DNA of 64,000 bases. Origin: Aureobasidium sp. EXF-3400. Taxonomy: Eukaryota > Ascomycota > Dothideomycetes > Dothideales > Saccotheciaceae. The notes under the pieces were generated by a model. That model did no database searches. It was not told the DNA's origin and worked only from the letters and a program-made list of their open reading frames with translations. Positions 7,679 through 18,008 of this stretch are shown piece after piece. A program made the translations under genes and the position numbers. The first letter of the stretch is position 1. Every line of letters begins with the position of its first letter. The stretch covers positions 124,001-188,000 of the forward strand of contig SWBL01000015.1 of the NCBI GenBank assembly GCA_024195585.1, written 5' to 3'.

Positions 7679-9973
7679 ATGCCTCTGAGATTCGAGTCAC
7701 CAGAGAGGTCTCCACCTCGAAGACCCACATGGGTCCGCCAAACACCATCAAGTTCTTTAATCCCATCTGCCGACTACACTTCGCAACACAGCTACCACAG
7801 AGCACTTGACGGGTATGAACCCACAGCTCTGATCTCCTTAGATGCCCTCGCTGCCGAGCTAGGTCTCGATGGAATCTATATCAAAGATGAATCATCGCGT
7901 TTCGGCTTGCCCTCCTTCAAAGCCTCAGGAGCGTCATGGGGTTGCTTCCGCGCTCTCATCTCACAATTATCCCTGGACCTTGCCACTGCCACCCTAGAGC
8001 AAGTGGCTTCTGCCGCCCAAGATCGAGGATGCAGATTGCTAGCTGCTACAGATGGCAACCATGGCAGGGCGATCGCTTGGATGGCTCGTTCTTTTGGTAT
8101 CGAGTCCTCCATCTACGTACCTCACGATTTACACCCAAACTTCTTGCGTCTGATTGCTGCGGAAGGCGCAGAAGTGGTTGTGGTTCAAGGAGACTACGAC
8201 TTTGCTGTTTCTACAGCTACCTCTGCCGCCGCTTCATCGAAGAACAATATATTGGTTCAAGATACAGCCTTCGAAGGTTACGAGGATATCCCAACCTGGA
8301 TTATCGATGGATACGCGACCATTTTCACCGAAATGGAGGAACAGTTGCGTGAGCTGAATGTACAACCAGACACCATCATTACACCTGTTGGTGTAGGCTC
8401 TCTGGCCCAGGCTGTTATTACATTCGCCAAAGGACAAAGAGACCTCAAGACTGTGGCCGTCGAGCCAGAGACGGCAGCATGTCTCCACACTTCACTTGTC
8501 GCTGGGAAGGCTACGTCCATTGTCACTTCCAATACGATCAATGCTGGCTGTAACTGCGGAACGTTGAGTTCTATCTCTTGGCCATATCTCAGGGACTACG
8601 TCGATTTGAGCACTACAGTGTCTGATTTCGAAACCCACATCGCAGTGCAAGAACTGCATCGTCATAATGTCAATGCCGGCCCTTGCGGTGCCTCTGGACT
8701 GGCAGCGTTGAAAAGACTCGTCGCCGAGGGGCATGTCGCGAAAGGATCATCAGTGATCTTGATCAACACTGAAGCCAAAAGACCTTACGACATACCTCTC
8801 GATGTCAGTACCAACGATGTTGTTGCATTGACCCAACAGCTCGTCCAAATCGATAGCTCAAATCCTTCATTGGACACGACAAACACTGCACCAGGAGAAG
8901 CGAAAGTTGCAGCATTCATCACGCAATGGCTGCATTATCGTGGTATTGAGACACATGCTGTTGAGTCAATACCAGGCCGCCCTTCTGTGGTAGGAGTCGT
9001 TCGTGGTAACGATCCCAATGCCAAATCGCTCATGTTGAACGGACACATCGACACAGTGTCCCTATCCACATATGGCTCTGACCCCCTGGGTGGTAGCCTA
9101 ATTGATGGCAAAATTTATGGCAGAGGTGTGTTAGACATGAAGGCCGGAGTTGCAGCCGCCATGACTACACTTCTACATTTCTCCGTGCACGGCAGCAAAG
9201 GCGATGTCATCTTCGCCGCTGTAGCAGATGAAGAAGACAAAAGCATCGGTACTGCTGCAGTCCTCGCAGCAGGTTGGAAAGCAGACGCCGCACTGATCCC
9301 GGAACCTACTTCTCTGCAACTGTTTCATGCACACAAAGGTTTCGTATGGATCGAAGTGACTATACTTGGAAACGCTGCACATGGCTCCGACGCTGAAACA
9401 GGTGTGGATGCCATTATGTCCACTGCCACATTCATGAAAGCAATAGAGGAGTACGCCGAAACGCTGGACTCGGACAATGTTCTTGGACAAGCAACGATGC
9501 ACTGCGGAACCATTAGAGGTGGGGAAGAAAACAGCAGTTATGCGGCCTCCTGTACACTGACCCTCGAACTCCGTACTGTGAACAACGACAGTACTTCTCA
9601 ATCATCTGCTGCTATTGTCAAGGATGTCACAAACATACTCAAGAAGCTTGCAGTTGCAGACAAGAAGTTCAGATTTGAAGTGCCGAAAGTGCTTTTCGAG
9701 CGCAAGCCTTTACTGCCGATGTCAGTGACGCACCCTTTGCTCGTTGCAACAAGTAAGGCGATCGCTGACGTACAAGGAGGGAGGGAAGTACAGCCCACAG
9801 CTGCCAAGTTCTGGACTGATGCTGCATTGTTGAGTGAGGCTGGAATTCCTTCTTTGGTGTTTGGACCTGAGGGCGAGGGATTGCATGGGAAGGATGAATG
9901 GGTGGACGTGGAGAGTATCAAGATGGTGGAGCTGGTGATGAGAGAAACCATCGAGAGGTTCCAGGAGAGCTAA
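7679..9973 (+). CDS. Diaminopropionate ammonia-lyase fused to M20 (ArgE/DapE-type) metallopeptidase
   Basis: A single uninterrupted frame, 764 residues from the ATG at 7679 (the frame opens earlier only at a TTG). Residues ~20-380 are a PLP fold-type II enzyme of the 2,3-diaminopropionate ammonia-lyase type. It has the PLP lysine K81 in GLPSFKASGASWG, the TDGNHGRAIAWMA block, and VGVGSLAQAV in the cofactor phosphate region. Residues ~385-764 form an M20 amidohydrolase: metal ligand pair H456-x-D458 (NGHIDT), D486 in GRGVLDMKAG, E518/E519 in ADEED, E542 in IPEPTS, and a late GLHGKDE. DpaL converts 2,3-diaminopropionate to pyruvate and two ammonia; M20 enzymes cleave N-acyl amino acids or dipeptides. 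In Escherichia coli the homologues ygeX and ygeY are adjacent genes, so the fusion suggests a two-step route: release of diaminopropionate (or a relative), then deamination. No targeting signal is obvious, so it is probably cytosolic. Confidence 0.88.
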   Translation: MPLRFESPERSPPRRPTWVRQTPSSSLIPSADYTSQHSYHRALDGYEPTALISLDALAAELGLDGIYIKDESSRFGLPSFKASGASWGCFRALISQLSLDLATATLEQVASAAQDRGCRLLAATDGNHGRAIAWMARSFGIESSIYVPHDLHPNFLRLIAAEGAEVVVVQGDYDFAVSTATSAAASSKNNILVQDTAFEGYEDIPTWIIDGYATIFTEMEEQLRELNVQPDTIITPVGVGSLAQAVITFAKGQRDLKTVAVEPETAACLHTSLVAGKATSIVTSNTINAGCNCGTLSSISWPYLRDYVDLSTTVSDFETHIAVQELHRHNVNAGPCGASGLAALKRLVAEGHVAKGSSVILINTEAKRPYDIPLDVSTNDVVALTQQLVQIDSSNPSLDTTNTAPGEAKVAAFITQWLHYRGIETHAVESIPGRPSVVGVVRGNDPNAKSLMLNGHIDTVSLSTYGSDPLGGSLIDGKIYGRGVLDMKAGVAAAMTTLLHFSVHGSKGDVIFAAVADEEDKSIGTAAVLAAGWKADAALIPEPTSLQLFHAHKGFVWIEVTILGNAAHGSDAETGVDAIMSTATFMKAIEEYAETLDSDNVLGQATMHCGTIRGGEENSSYAASCTLTLELRTVNNDSTSQSSAAIVKDVTNILKKLAVADKKFRFEVPKVLFERKPLLPMSVTHPLLVATSKAIADVQGGREVQPTAAKFWTDAALLSEAGIPSLVFGPEGEGLHGKDEWVDVESIKMVELVMRETIERFQES

Positions 9974-10644
9974 TAGCCATCTCGGAATTGTCTGTAGTAA
10001 TGAAAGAATGACTTTGCTTTCTTACGACTATCAGTTCCAAACATGGTAGGCGCGGAGATAGTCAACTTTTGGTTCAAGCACGGGGTTGCAGTTCACCCTG
10101 CTCTTGCCTTCTAGTCTTGCACATCAACGAACTCATTGAATGTCGTCACAACAGTCTTCTGTCTTGATTGCTGCACCTTCAGAGAGATCACAAAGAGATT
10201 CTCAACGTATCGCTGAGTCGCCGGGCTCAATGACAATTCTACCCATCTCGTCCGTTCTCGTTCTTCACACCACCCCTAGTGCATATTATCAAGAACCAAA
10301 ACCCACAACGCTGTTGATGGCGAAGCCTTGCGTCCCGATAAACGCTCGAAACCCGGTTCGTCTCGTTCAGTCGCATACGTCCGTCGAGGGCCTGACAAGA
10401 CGAGATCTACGGCGGCATCCTCGTTGTCAGATGAGTGTCCGTTTGCTGTGCTCTGTATCAAGTTTGGGTAGTTCTCAAGTGTCCTTGATGTAAGTGTTGA
10501 GATGCAGTAGTGGGCCATTTCGTAGGAAGCTGCTGACTTTAGTGAAAGATACTTCTGGTAGACATCGACTCGCTCGTGCCTACCCCTTATATCGACCTCC
10601 CGTGTGCTTCGATTATATATCGTGACTGTAGAACTGCACGAAGA
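9974..10644. other. Intergenic, start of gene-poor segment
   Basis: Downstream of the fusion gene I see no intact coding sequence. The segment leads into the array of decayed repeats. Its short frames have mixed codon use. Confidence 0.4.
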
Positions 10645-10940
10645 CCTCGAGAAAGGGAGTAGCTTTCACTAGGAGACTCACGACTATCGTATCGGTAACT
10701 GACCTCCTGTTCTTCTTTCCTGCAGGAACTCCGCTGGACCAAGTGCTGCCTTCTTTGGGTTGTCATTCCAGGCTCTGTGGCAAGGACGACATACCCATTC
10801 GAGACCGTCTGGGAAGGCCTTTCTCGAGACGTTGCACTGTTGGTAGCGGGATGGATCCTGGCAACATTCACAACAGCTCCCACGGCTACCGGGCTTGGTT
10901 CCCTCGCTCTTTCCTTGCCACTGTGTCTTTCGGTAGTGAA
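10560..10940 (-). pseudogene. Decayed repeat unit A (Cys-containing coding relic)
   Basis: On the minus strand a frame from about 10929 to a stop at 10684 reads as a plausible protein piece: a Cys cluster (SCCECC), then RKAFPDGLEWVCRPCHRAWN and a polar tail ending QLPIR. It lacks a start and a recognisable full-length gene around it. The W-x-C-R-x-C-x3-W core recurs in unit C. Just below it, 10645-10707 matches blocks at 11313-11374 and 11796-11858. I do not recognise the family. It looks like a fragment of a duplicated gene, though a short spliced gene cannot be excluded. Confidence 0.45.
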
Positions 10941-11054
10941 GATACTCAATGAATGAGCGCTAGGTTTTGCTTGGAAGTACCTTCCTATGCCTGTGCGCAA
11001 CACGAAAAAACTCTCTTGAAGCCGAAAGGGAAGCCCTTGTCCTTGACAGGCACT

Positions 11055-11660
11055 TCACAAACCCAATCCGGATGGATCTTTGGGAACATTGGGCTTCAAG
11101 TCACCCTTCGTGTCCTTTTGGAGGTGATTCCTTCGACGATAGATAAATGCCCTGGGGATCTCGTTCGTAAGGCATGCCTTGTCCCAAGAAGAGCAACAGC
11201 TTGGACTTGCTTTGGTGAGCGTTTCATCTGCCGACAACGAAGAGTCAATTATCATCCTTTGGATTTACTTCCCGCGTGGTCGTGTATCGCATATCTGAAG
11301 CAATGCACAGACTTTTCGAGAGATGGAGTCACTTCCACCAGAGACTTACGACCATCTCAACGATCACTAACCCCCTTTAGCGTGTATGGGGGTGTTTGGC
11401 TTTAGCCACCCTTTGTGTCCTTCCGGAGCTTGTTCTTTCGCCGATGGATGAAGGCTTCGGGGGTTTCGTCGGTTATGCTTGCCTTATGTCATGCGGACCA
11501 ACAGTCGGCACAAAGGGCGTAGACGTTGTTTGAATCCTGCACCAGGCTCAGAATATATACATATGACATCCGAAGGGATGCCTAGATGCCAGTGGGTATC
11601 TCTTTGGCTAATCTTATGCCCGAAGAATTGCTCGAAAGTCTAGCATTTCGTCTGTGGCAG
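11055..11660 (-). pseudogene. Decayed repeat unit B, with a second partial copy
   Basis: The minus strand carries two related fragments. At ~11400-11530 a frame reads VYALCADCWSA, a stop, then HKASITDETPEAFIHRRKN. At ~11140-11215 another reads SCCSSWDKACLTNEIPRAFI, then YRRRN and QKDTKG. The shared P-x-AFI-x-RR and KDTKG spacing shows they are copies of one sequence. Further up (~11571-11645) THWHLGIPSDVICIYSEPGA matches unit C. In-frame stops and frame changes break the reading, so I call it a pseudogene. The adjacent block 11313-11374 matches blocks in units A and C. Confidence 0.45.
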
Positions 11661-11739
11661 ATGGAAGAGCCTCGAGAGAGTTTGGTCTTGCTTCAGTGAG
11701 CGTGCCTTCTGCTAGAAAACGAATGGTCAAGTATCATCC

Positions 11740-12175
11740 TTTAAATATACTTCCCCTGTGATCGTGTGTCGTAATGGCTGTAGAAAAGCACAAAGCTTTG
11801 GAGAGATGAAGTCGCTTCCACGAGAGACTCCCGACCATTCCATGGACCACTGACCTCCTTCAGCACGTATGGGAGTGTCCTGCCGCGAGCGTCCTTACAG
11901 CGTAAACACCTGACAGGTCGTTGACTCGTGCCCTGCAAGACACTGGTGCTCCTGGCTGAGAGCATATGCAAATGGTGTCGACGGGTATCTCGAGGTGCCA
12001 GTGGGTTTCCTTCTGGCTGGTTCTGTGCTCGACAAACTCTTCAAACGTTCTGTGGGAGGCGAGCCCGATGCTCATCCAGTTATACCACGATTTGCAGTGG
12101 TGACGGCAGAGCCAGACGATGTCGTCTTCCAAGGTGGCGTTCTTGTCACCACTGTCTGCATCATCGGAGAAGATG
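11740..12175 (-). pseudogene. Decayed repeat unit C (best-preserved copy)
   Basis: A minus-strand frame of about 95 codons (12175 to 11886) is the most coherent copy: EDDIVWLCRHHCKSWYNW, then TFEEFVEHRTSQKE and THWHLEIPVDTICICSQPGA, ending at a stop. It matches unit B in the THWHL region and unit A in the W-x-C-R...C...W core. Upstream, a GTAAG...CTATCAG sequence could be an intron end, so this may be an exon of a partly functional gene. The plus strand of the same stretch also reads coherently (see 12319-12545), which leaves the strand assignment uncertain. Confidence 0.4.
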
Positions 12176-12318
12176 GGAGTAGACCTGATAGCTTACTCAT
12201 GCTCGTGAGTATCCCATCGACAACATATTTCATGTAAAGGAGACAAGAGATACGATTAGAATGCAACACGCATACGCAACACGTTGAATTGCTGAAAATG
12301 TGACCTACGACTTCGAGT

Positions 12319-12545
12319 TCAAGAACCGGTATCCAGTCGAGGATGGAGAACTGAGCGTCAAGCTCGTCATTGAAGGCACTTTGCCCGCTGATCCGCCTGC
12401 CGAGATCAGTGTGGATGTAGAAGAGATTGTGGAGCGTGAATCTCCAATGATTTGGAAGGAAGACTTAACAAGCTCAGGTTCCTTCCAGAACAGGGTCAGG
12501 TCGAAGCTTGAGCCTGGGCCCAGCTCCAAGTCGGAGCCTCTATAA
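12319..12545 (+). CDS. Coding-like terminal exon of an unrecognised gene
   Basis: Codon use here is typical of highly biased fungal exons (TTC, AAG, GAG, GTC, CTC). The frame runs FKNRYPVEDGELSVKLVIEG, LPADPPAEISVDVEEI, ending SKSEPL-stop. A GTGAGT donor after 12207 and the CGAG acceptor before 12319 would join it in frame to an upstream plus-strand stretch (VVTAEPDDVVFQGGVLVTT). No ATG is found for that upstream part, so the 5' end is unknown. It may be a remnant overlapping the decayed array, or a small gene whose first exon I cannot place. No domain recognised. Confidence 0.35.
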
Positions 12546-12713
12546 TTCGGGTTCGATTGTGCATTTTCATGACTTACAGCACGGCTCCATACCGCTGTGG
12601 GAGAGGGAAAATAGGCTTGAGTAGACAGTAGCCCGGAATGTCGAATGGATGCCAAGGTAGGTTCGAGACAAAGGGGTATCATATAAAGACCATCAAACCT
12701 TTTCATCAAGACA

Positions 12714-13881
12714 TTATGCACAACCATACTCTTTGCCCCACTTCCACACCTTCGACTCCATATCAGGTGCAATGAACAGCCAAGCAATGCCAGTCACCCA
12801 GCCAAAGAGGACATCCACAATACCCCAGCCGTTTCTAGGGGAGCCACCCAGAGCAGACACTCTCATAGCATGACCCAACCACTGTGTCGTAATAACATAA
12901 TCACCTCTTTGTAGTCCCTTCAAAGCAGCATCTGCCACCTCATCTTCTGTCTGTTTCGGGTCTCCAGACTCCAGGATCTTGGTCACAGAATGCTTTGTGA
13001 GATTTTCTGCTTCGTAACCAGGAGACAGAATGGTACCAGGGCATACCAGATGGATGTTTGTAGCAGCAGCAGGGGAAGGCAGGGAAGATGCCATACTGCC
13101 ATTATACAGATTCAACTCCATACGCAACGAGTCGGCCAAAGACTTCAAGGCGGCTTTGGCAGGAGCGTAAGGAGTATATCCTGCGACGCCTACGAAAGCG
13201 ACACTGCTGGATGTGATGATGAAATGTCTTGGTTTGATGTCTACCTTTTTCTGTTGTGGTGCGAGCCAGAGTTTGAGTGTTGCGTGGGCGAGGTAGAAGG
13301 AAGCCCAGTAGTTTGTGTCCATCTGCGAGCGATGTGTTTCAAGGGGAGTGTCGAGGAAGAGGCCGGGAGATGATGAGCCGGCGTTTGCCCAGACAATGTC
13401 GGGTGCTTGAGAGTTGTTCCATGAAGTCGTCTCAGCGAGAATACGGGTGTTGTCTTCGGGAGAGGTGCAGTCGGCGCTGATGGCTAGGAAACGTTGGGTA
13501 GGAAGTTTCGCGTGTAACTGTGTGGCAAGATACATTAGAACGGAGTTGAACGTGCAGAAGGAGTGCTCAGGGAAAGTACCTTGATGTGCTCGAGAGCTTG
13601 GTCGAGTTTGGATTGGGTTCTTGCGACGATACAGACATTTGCACCTTGTTGTGCCAGCTTTGTCGCAACAGCTTTACCCATACCACTTGAACCTCCTGTG
13701 ATCAAAACCGTCTGTGTACCATTGTGTCAGCATATGTTTACACGAGTGGTTGCGACAAACTTACCCTTCCCTCGACGGGGAAATGCTTGTTGGACGAGAA
13801 CAATCCCATTGCAGCACTTGCGATGAGAATGGCTACAAGACCTATCACTACAGGACGACCCAACACTTCTGTCACCGTCAT
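12714..13881 (-). CDS. TSC10: 3-ketodihydrosphingosine (3-ketosphinganine) reductase
   Basis: Exons 13881-13765, 13711-13580 and 13517-12714 join to 350 residues. It is a short-chain dehydrogenase with an N-terminal membrane segment ([16 protein letters not shown]), the NADPH motif [16 protein letters not shown] right after it, NAG in [11 protein letters not shown], catalytic Ser in ITSSSVAF and YxxxK as YAPAK. A second hydrophobic stretch ([15 protein letters not shown]) lies near the C-terminus. This layout is that of Tsc10/Ksr1, the ER enzyme reducing 3-ketosphinganine to dihydrosphingosine in the second step of sphingolipid synthesis. Introns start GTAAGT and GTACTT and end CAG. The length agrees with the family. 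Its start lies 166 bp from the divergent LYR-protein ATG, so the two share a compact promoter. Confidence 0.9.
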
Positions 13882-14047
13882 GATCAGAAAGTAACAAGAC
13901 TGTAAACACCTTCCCAATATGCAAGATGCCATCAATCGCGTCCTTGAATCCTCCCAGACAAACAAACCAAACACGACACTTTCAATTGACCGGTCACCAG
14001 CGTCATTCTCCTCTTCCGCCAGCGACACATTCATCACACCGACATCA

Positions 14048-14475
14048 ATGTCGCAAGAAATCGTCCACGCATATCGTCACCTCCTCCGAACATCACTCCA
14101 AGCAATCCGCTACGCAAAACCCGCCCGCTTCACCCTGCAATCCCACCTCCGCTCTTCGTTCCGCAACCCCACATCTGCCTTCAACTCGCAAGAAATATCA
14201 CAGACGCTAGAGTTTCTAGACAATGCTGCAAAGTACAAAGGGCTTGAGGACAAGATTGTGAGGAATCTCCTGCACGTTTGGGGCTGTAAGCATAGAGATG
14301 TGCCGGTTTCGTTGTAAGTGACAAGATGCAAAGGTAAGAGGTAAGGACTGTGAGATTGATGGATGAGCTTAGGCGTCGTGAAAAGAGAGACATGAGGCTG
14401 AGGAATGCTGCCTATGAGAGGTTCGATGAACATGTAAAGATGCTGGAAAGGACTCTGGGCATACGACTTGGATAA
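14048..14475 (+). CDS. LYR-like small protein (DUF1763 type), probably mitochondrial
   Basis: Exons 14048-14313 and 14373-14475 give 122 residues; the intron is GTAAGT...CTTAG. The N-terminus reads MSQEIVHAYRHLLRTSLQAI, an LYR-like signature close to the start, followed by a basic helix (FTLQSHLRSSFR) and a second helical half ending LERTLGIRLG. Fungal DUF1763 proteins share this plan. LYR proteins are small helical factors for mitochondrial complex assembly, Fe-S delivery or the mitoribosome. An in-frame ATG at 13919 would add 43 residues rich in Ser/Thr/Asn; I prefer 14048 because the LYR motif normally sits near the N-terminus. The gene is divergent from TSC10 and convergent with OPI3. Confidence 0.7.
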
Positions 14476-14727
14476 GGCACAACTTTTGCAACGACAACTT
14501 TTGTAATGACATGTACATATTATTATGCGGATCCGGGTTGAACCAAGTGTCTGCTCCTTCCTCTTTTCTTCACTCCCCCTCTTCTGCTTGTTCGTCCCAT
14601 CAAGCCGCTCTATGTTGAATCTCTTACTTCCACTAGCTTCAACTCGGCGGGTCCCATCTATCGTCTACTCCCCACTCTTCTCTCCTGCTCAACATCCCTC
14701 GCCCGCCGTTTCTTGGCCTCGAGGCAA

Positions 14728-15749
14728 TCAACGCACCTTCTTGCCCTCAGCCTTCTGCTTTCTCTCCCTTTCGGCATAGATGCCACCAGTGAATGGATCC
14801 TCGAATGTCAAAGCGACCTTGTAGACCAAGAACACCAGTCCCGTCAACACTACTCCAGCAGGCTTGCCAAACCATAATGCCGATCCCAGGAAGCTAAGGG
14901 TAGAGCCGTAGTACATGGGTGCCGAGCAGATGTTGAAAGGGAAGCCGGTGACCATGTCGTCCATGAGGATGCCGAAGTAGTCGCCGAGGTAGGTGCCAGT
15001 AATGCCGAGAGCGTACATGGACGTCAGAACGAGGACATTGCCCGAAACGAACAGAGCGACGGCCAGGGCCTCAGAGACAGGGCCTAGTAGGAGCGGGTGT
15101 GTAGGCTGAGTTCGGAGAGCGCGCTCATAGCTTTAGTCATGTCAGCAGGCTATCATTGTCTGATCTTCTCTTGAGATCATGTGTCGCTTTAGGAAGTTTG
15201 GTGCTTTGTGGGATGAATATCGACGGGTTTGGCGCGTAATGGGTGGTTGCTTCTTGATCAAGATGGTAGAAAAAGAGATGCGTACATGCTGTCTCGAACG
15301 ATTCCAAGGGTGAAGATTGTCACGGCGAGAGCATAGCAGCCGTAGAGCGAGTTGCCGCCAAATAGCTTGGTGATGGTCTTGTTGTGGTACTCTAGACAAT
15401 TTGCAGAAACGTGTCAATTTCATGTTCTTTGCTTTCTTCTTCTTTTGTATCAAAGCGGCTTCTGCGCCTTCTTTCGTCGTGCTTGTAGACTCGCGAATGA
15501 TAAACCTTACCTGATCTTGCGGCCGAGCTAAAAGCTGTTAGTAAAACTGTTGGAAGGACTCTTCCGATGGGCTCTGCTTACTTCCAGAAAGTAGGGTTGA
15601 AACAGATGCTAGCTGCAGACACTGTATCGTGTCTCAATCAGCTTGTCTCCTCTCACGTGGCATATACTCTGCCAGGTTGTCAAATGCTTGCTCAACTCAC
15701 ACCAGAACAGAGGCTGTCCGAGGTCAACGTAGTCGGAAATTGAAGACAT
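14728..15749 (-). CDS. OPI3: Phospholipid N-methyltransferase, OPI3 type
   Basis: Five exons (15749-15701, 15612-15582, 15527-15511, 15391-15286, 15130-14728) give 201 residues, the usual Opi3 size. Exons 2 and 3 are only 31 and 17 nt. The product starts MSSISDYVDLGQPLFW and contains SEYHNKTITKLFGGN, TGTYLGDYFGILMDDMVTGF and PMYYGSTLSFLG, the SAM-binding and membrane blocks of phosphatidyl-N-methylethanolamine methyltransferases. It ends with a charged KKVR tail. Opi3 carries out the last methylations turning phosphatidylethanolamine into phosphatidylcholine in the ER membrane. All splice junctions are GT-AG and preserve frame. Four hydrophobic segments are visible. Confidence 0.9.
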
Positions 15750-16152
15750 GATGATTTGGCAGTAGTAACGTTACGATTTCGAACGATTTGCTGCAAAATA
15801 ACAGGAAGTGTTTCGTTGTCACAAAATGACACAAGTTGGAGGGGTTGCGGAAGAACACATGGCAGAAGCTCGCGCGGCTCGTCATCGCTCTTGGCATTAT
15901 CACATGGAATACTATATAGAGCAATCAGCCTGATTTGTAGTCAACTGGCTCTGAGCATGATCATTGTCATCGTATGGCGGTCTTCGGTGGAGGAGAAAAT
16001 GTATGTAAAAAAGATCAATTGAAAGTAGCTATCAATTTAGTATAACAAAAACCATAATTTGCACCCGATTCTCGTGTACATCGAGGCCGTCGTGCTGACC
16101 ATTCTAGTCTGAGATATTCAGATATTCGAACTGTCAAAGTCTTCTAATTCTT
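15750..16152. other. Intergenic, OPI3 promoter side
   Basis: About 400 bp between the OPI3 start and the 3' end of the amino-acid transporter. It is slightly AT-rich with no coherent frame. Confidence 0.5.
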
Positions 16153-18008
16153 CTACAGGCCGTTGTCAGCGCAAGAGAAGGCTGTGCCATATTGCGCAGA
16201 GTTGTATCCGTCGACGATACTCTGGACTGAGGCATATGTACCACCACTGAGGAACAGCAAGCCAATGCCAATAAGGATCCAGTTGAAGATGTACCCGAAA
16301 GTTCCTCTGAGTCCTCTGTTCTTCCAGTAGTCGGGTCCATAATCTGCTCGGCGCATGCGAAGATAAGCCATACCCCAGAAAATGAAACCGAAGAAGCTGT
16401 CAAAGAGCGAACTCATGAGTGACAGCAAATCACTGAAGAAAGGAATGACTTCAGCAATGATGAAGGCAAGGATCCAAGTGCAGAGCAGAATGGCGGCCCA
16501 ACTCGCCCAACCAACAACAGTGTGGCTGCCCATGTGTCTAGTTCCCGCAAAGATTCTGAAGAAGACGAAACGAGCAGATACTGAGGCGTAAAGCACTCCC
16601 AAGAAGATGATCGTGGGAATCATGAACGAGAAGCTGACCTTCTTGTACACTTCATTGCTCAAGGATCCGAACGCAGGTGCGGTGTAGTATTGAGTACCAG
16701 TGTAGGCGTAGATGACGGAACCCACAAGCGAGAACAGGATGACCTCGGCGATGGTGACAGCCCAAAGAGCTTTGGGGAAATCGCGAGGGTTCTTCATCTC
16801 GGCGATGAAAGAGGGCAGCGTGATCTGTCCAATGAAAGTGTAACTGATGTTCATGAAAGCAGACATTCCAGCGACGAAAGTGGTGCCTGCCTCGGGAATC
16901 GCAAGCACACGGGGCTCTCCAAACTTGGGATACTTAGCGGGGTGATCCTCAATTCCAGAGAAGATGGTTGCCAGGATGACCGAGATGAACGTGAAGAATG
17001 CCGATGCGGTACCCAACAGAGCAAGAGTGTTGAAAGTACGAGGAAGCGATGCAAAGAAGGAGATGGTAGCAACAATAGCGCTGAAGCCGATTGTGCAGAG
17101 ACCGTGACCAGTCATGGTGTTGAGGTATTTGGCACCAGTCAAGCAATGCAGTCCCTGGATGAAGGTGTTGTTCAGGATAAACATGAAGGCAGTAGCCCAC
17201 CATGCCCATCTTTGACCCCAGAAGAGCATTTGACCAATATCGCAAACATCCTTGACCTCAGGGTGGCGCAGGCAGAATTCCCTAAAAAATCATCAGATCA
17301 GGTTTTCGATATGACTTTCATGTCCAACATACCAGAGAACCAGAGAGGTGTACAAGACCAGACCGGCAATGACGACGGTCAGAATCAGACCAGGGACTAG
17401 ACCCAAAGTGGCATAAGAGTATGGGAATGACATGATAGCCAAGCAGATGTATTCAGAGAACAACAACGCTGCAGTCTAAAAGATGGATTAGGTCGGTTCT
17501 TATACGCTCAACGTAAGAGCTGTTTCTTCGGGAGTTCAAAGATCGAACGGCAGGGGAAGGAGAGGAAAGCGGTGCTGAGGGCTTGCTGCTTGAGGAAAAT
17601 TGACAAAAGAAAAGACTTGTCGCTTTGGGCAGAGAGTCGGCTCGCTCCATGTCGCAAGTGGGAGTGTGGTGAGGGAACAAAACACGCGCGATAGGGTCAC
17701 ACCTTTGGCCAACTGCAAGTTCTGTACTTGATGGCATTTCCAGCCTCCATCTCCATCTGCTTTCCAACCGACAAGCCGGAGCTATCATCGCTGAGGTCGC
17801 CTGGCTGGCCGATGGATTTGGTTATAGGCCCATCGATTCTGTTCATCTTCATGCCCCTGGGACCAGTCTGTTCCGGATCGTATCCTGGAGATTGGTCGCC
17901 GTATCCCTCGTTGCCATGCATTGGCTTCTCGAGTTCGGGCGCATTCGGGAGAGGAGGTGCATCAGCAACGATGGTAGGCTTCTGCTTGAAATGTGTTCCT
18001 AACGCCAT
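16153..18008 (-). CDS. Neutral amino-acid transporter (Aa_trans/AAAP family, Mtr-like)
   Basis: Exons 18008-17703, 17475-17333 and 17281-16153 join to 525 residues. A hydrophilic N-terminal tail of ~95 residues rich in Pro, Gly and Asp precedes about eleven hydrophobic segments. Visible blocks include SEYICLAIMSFPYSYATLG in the first membrane segments, TGHGLCTIGF, NISYTFIGQITLPSFIAEMK with DFPKALW, and SVIYAYTGTQY. This matches the fungal Mtr-type branch of the amino acid/auxin permease family, which imports neutral and aromatic amino acids with protons at the plasma membrane. The first intron is long (227 nt) with a GTGTGA donor; the second is GTATGT...TTTAG. Substrate cannot be assigned from sequence alone. 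Confidence 0.85.
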
